Shown here in pieces: positions 63,488-64,000 of a stretch of 64,000 nt of DNA. The notes beneath the pieces were generated by a model. It had not been told where the DNA came from, did not search any database, and was given only the letters and a program-made list of their open reading frames with translations. The stretch comes from Adiantum capillus-veneris. Taxonomy: Eukaryota > Streptophyta > Polypodiopsida > Polypodiales > Pteridaceae. Both the position numbers and the translations under genes were made by a program. The DNA lies in NCBI GenBank assembly GCA_014529385.2, contig CM043967.1, forward strand, positions 87,159,278 through 87,223,277. Reading direction: 5' to 3'. Every line of letters begins with the position of its first letter. Within the stretch, counting starts at the first letter, position 1.

Positions 63488-63550
63488 AATAATGATATCT
63501 TTCTTTGATATTGTCATTATTTTATGCATAATATTTTCTTCTTTTTGCAG
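63488..63550 (+). promoter_or_regulatory. AT-rich intron end with probable 3' splice site
   Basis: Short AT-rich unique stretch ending in attttcttctttttgcag. The pyrimidine-rich tract is followed by CAG at 63,548-63,550, a textbook spliceosomal acceptor. The frame that is open downstream encodes recognisable protein from about here. The matching donor is not in the window or cannot be recognised. If the acceptor is used, the intron contains at least part of the satellite array. Confidence 0.6.
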
Positions 63551-64000
63551 ACACAAAGGAGTTAAGTGATATAAAAACTGGATGTATTTCACACTATGAT
63601 TGGCATGAAGATCCTTTTGGGACACCAACTTTTCCTATTCCCAAAGATGTAATTTTCCATATTAACGGTGTGGATTTTGAAGTGCGACTTTCATGTATTG
63701 AAGGAGCTGGTTATGGGCTATTTGTGCATACTACCCTGGAAAGTGGTTTGACTATTCTAAACTATGGAGGGCATAAGTATAAATTTCAAGACTGGAAAAA
63801 GATATGCAAAATTTTTCCAAGAGCTTATAAATATTCTATTCTAGAGGATCCAAACATAGAAGAATAGGAAGATCAATCATACATTATTGGTTGTGTAGAA
63901 GAAGGAAACGTGTCGGGCTATATAAATAGTTCTCACAGTACAAATGTCTGTCCCAACGTACGCTATACATTTGATCCAAATTTTCCACCTTGGCATAAAT
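63551..64000 (+). pseudogene. SET-domain protein exon, partial, with an in-frame stop
   Basis: Assuming the acceptor at 63,550, the frame starting at 63,553 reads through TKELSDIKTG..., then GAGYGLF at residues 51-57 (63,703-63,723), matching the G-x-G-x-x-F/A opening of SET domains. ILNYGG (about residues 69-74) corresponds to the following strand (typically ...Y.G). After a TAG at codon 105, the same frame continues with SYIIGCVEEGNVSGYINSSH and NVCPNVRY, corresponding to the SET motif that usually reads N-H-S-x-x-P-N; here the histidine is displaced. SET domains usually transfer methyl groups from S-adenosylmethionine to protein lysines. The C-terminal GEELTFDY-like motif and the post-SET region would lie beyond the window. 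The frame is phase 2 at the acceptor (two leading bases). The TAG could be a real inactivating mutation, an assembly error or a reassigned codon. A protein ending at residue 104 would lack most of the SET fold. Confidence 0.6.
63865..63867 (+). other. In-frame TAG interrupting the SET reading frame
   Basis: Context gaagaa-TAG-gaagatcaa, between ...LEDPNIEE and EDQSYIIGC.... Both sides read as one continuous SET domain in the same frame, with no frameshift. A single CAG-to-TAG (Gln to stop) change would explain it. No plausible mini-intron removes it without destroying the flanking conserved sequence. Confidence 0.8.

Noticed and set aside
63850-63900. A mini-intron that removes the TAG
   Set aside because: No GT...AG pair near the stop preserves frame without deleting sequence that reads as continuous SET domain (SYIIGCVEEGNVSGYIN).

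Overview
The window is one giant, hierarchically organised tandem-repeat (satellite) array filling about 1-63,487, followed by the 5' part of a single recognisable exon. The organism is certainly eukaryotic: there is a spliceosomal-type 3' splice site, a SET-domain exon, kilobase-scale satellite DNA and no bacterial gene layout. A plant is my best guess, because a small insert at about 6.3-6.7 kb looks like the N-terminal part of a plant-type Ty3/gypsy gag. That guess is weak, and I cannot name a genus.

Array design. The ancestral monomer is about 50-54 bp and is built on the core ttggacaagtggtggacctt. Monomers are arranged in fixed order into higher-order units. Three architectures can be read directly, side by side: 363 bp (seven monomers; 812-1174), 442 bp (the 'e' segment is replaced by a longer one plus an extra monomer; 1175-1616) and 334 bp (the 442-bp form without its 108-bp 'd' segment; 1617-1950). 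Units of these types alternate across the window.

Above that level lie kilobase-scale duplications. About 7.15-15.26 kb reappears at about 21.0-29.07 kb, and a shorter version lies between them at about 15.85-20.72 kb. About 33.3-40.4 kb reappears at about 55.2-62.3 kb. The stretch 43.6-50.2 kb is a patchwork of segments found elsewhere in the window, and 40.4-42.3 kb reappears at 61.2-63.2 kb. Indels, junctions and diagnostic variants suggest repeated unequal exchange.

Non-satellite content. (1) A complex insertion at 6259-6746 carries a GC-rich minus-strand gag-like fragment. It is bracketed by a perfect 37-bp inverted repeat made of satellite sequence. (2) From about 63,240 the array decays, with relics recognisable to about 63,487. 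After a short AT-rich stretch, an acceptor (ttctttttgcag) precedes an exon at 63,551 that encodes the start of a SET domain. That reading frame is interrupted by one TAG at 63,865, while recognisable SET sequence continues in the same frame to the window end. The array may therefore lie in, or next to, an intron of a SET-domain gene or pseudogene.

No RNA gene, CRISPR array, operon or other intact gene could be supported. The many 60-, 90- and 118-residue open frames inside the array are by-products of the repeats.
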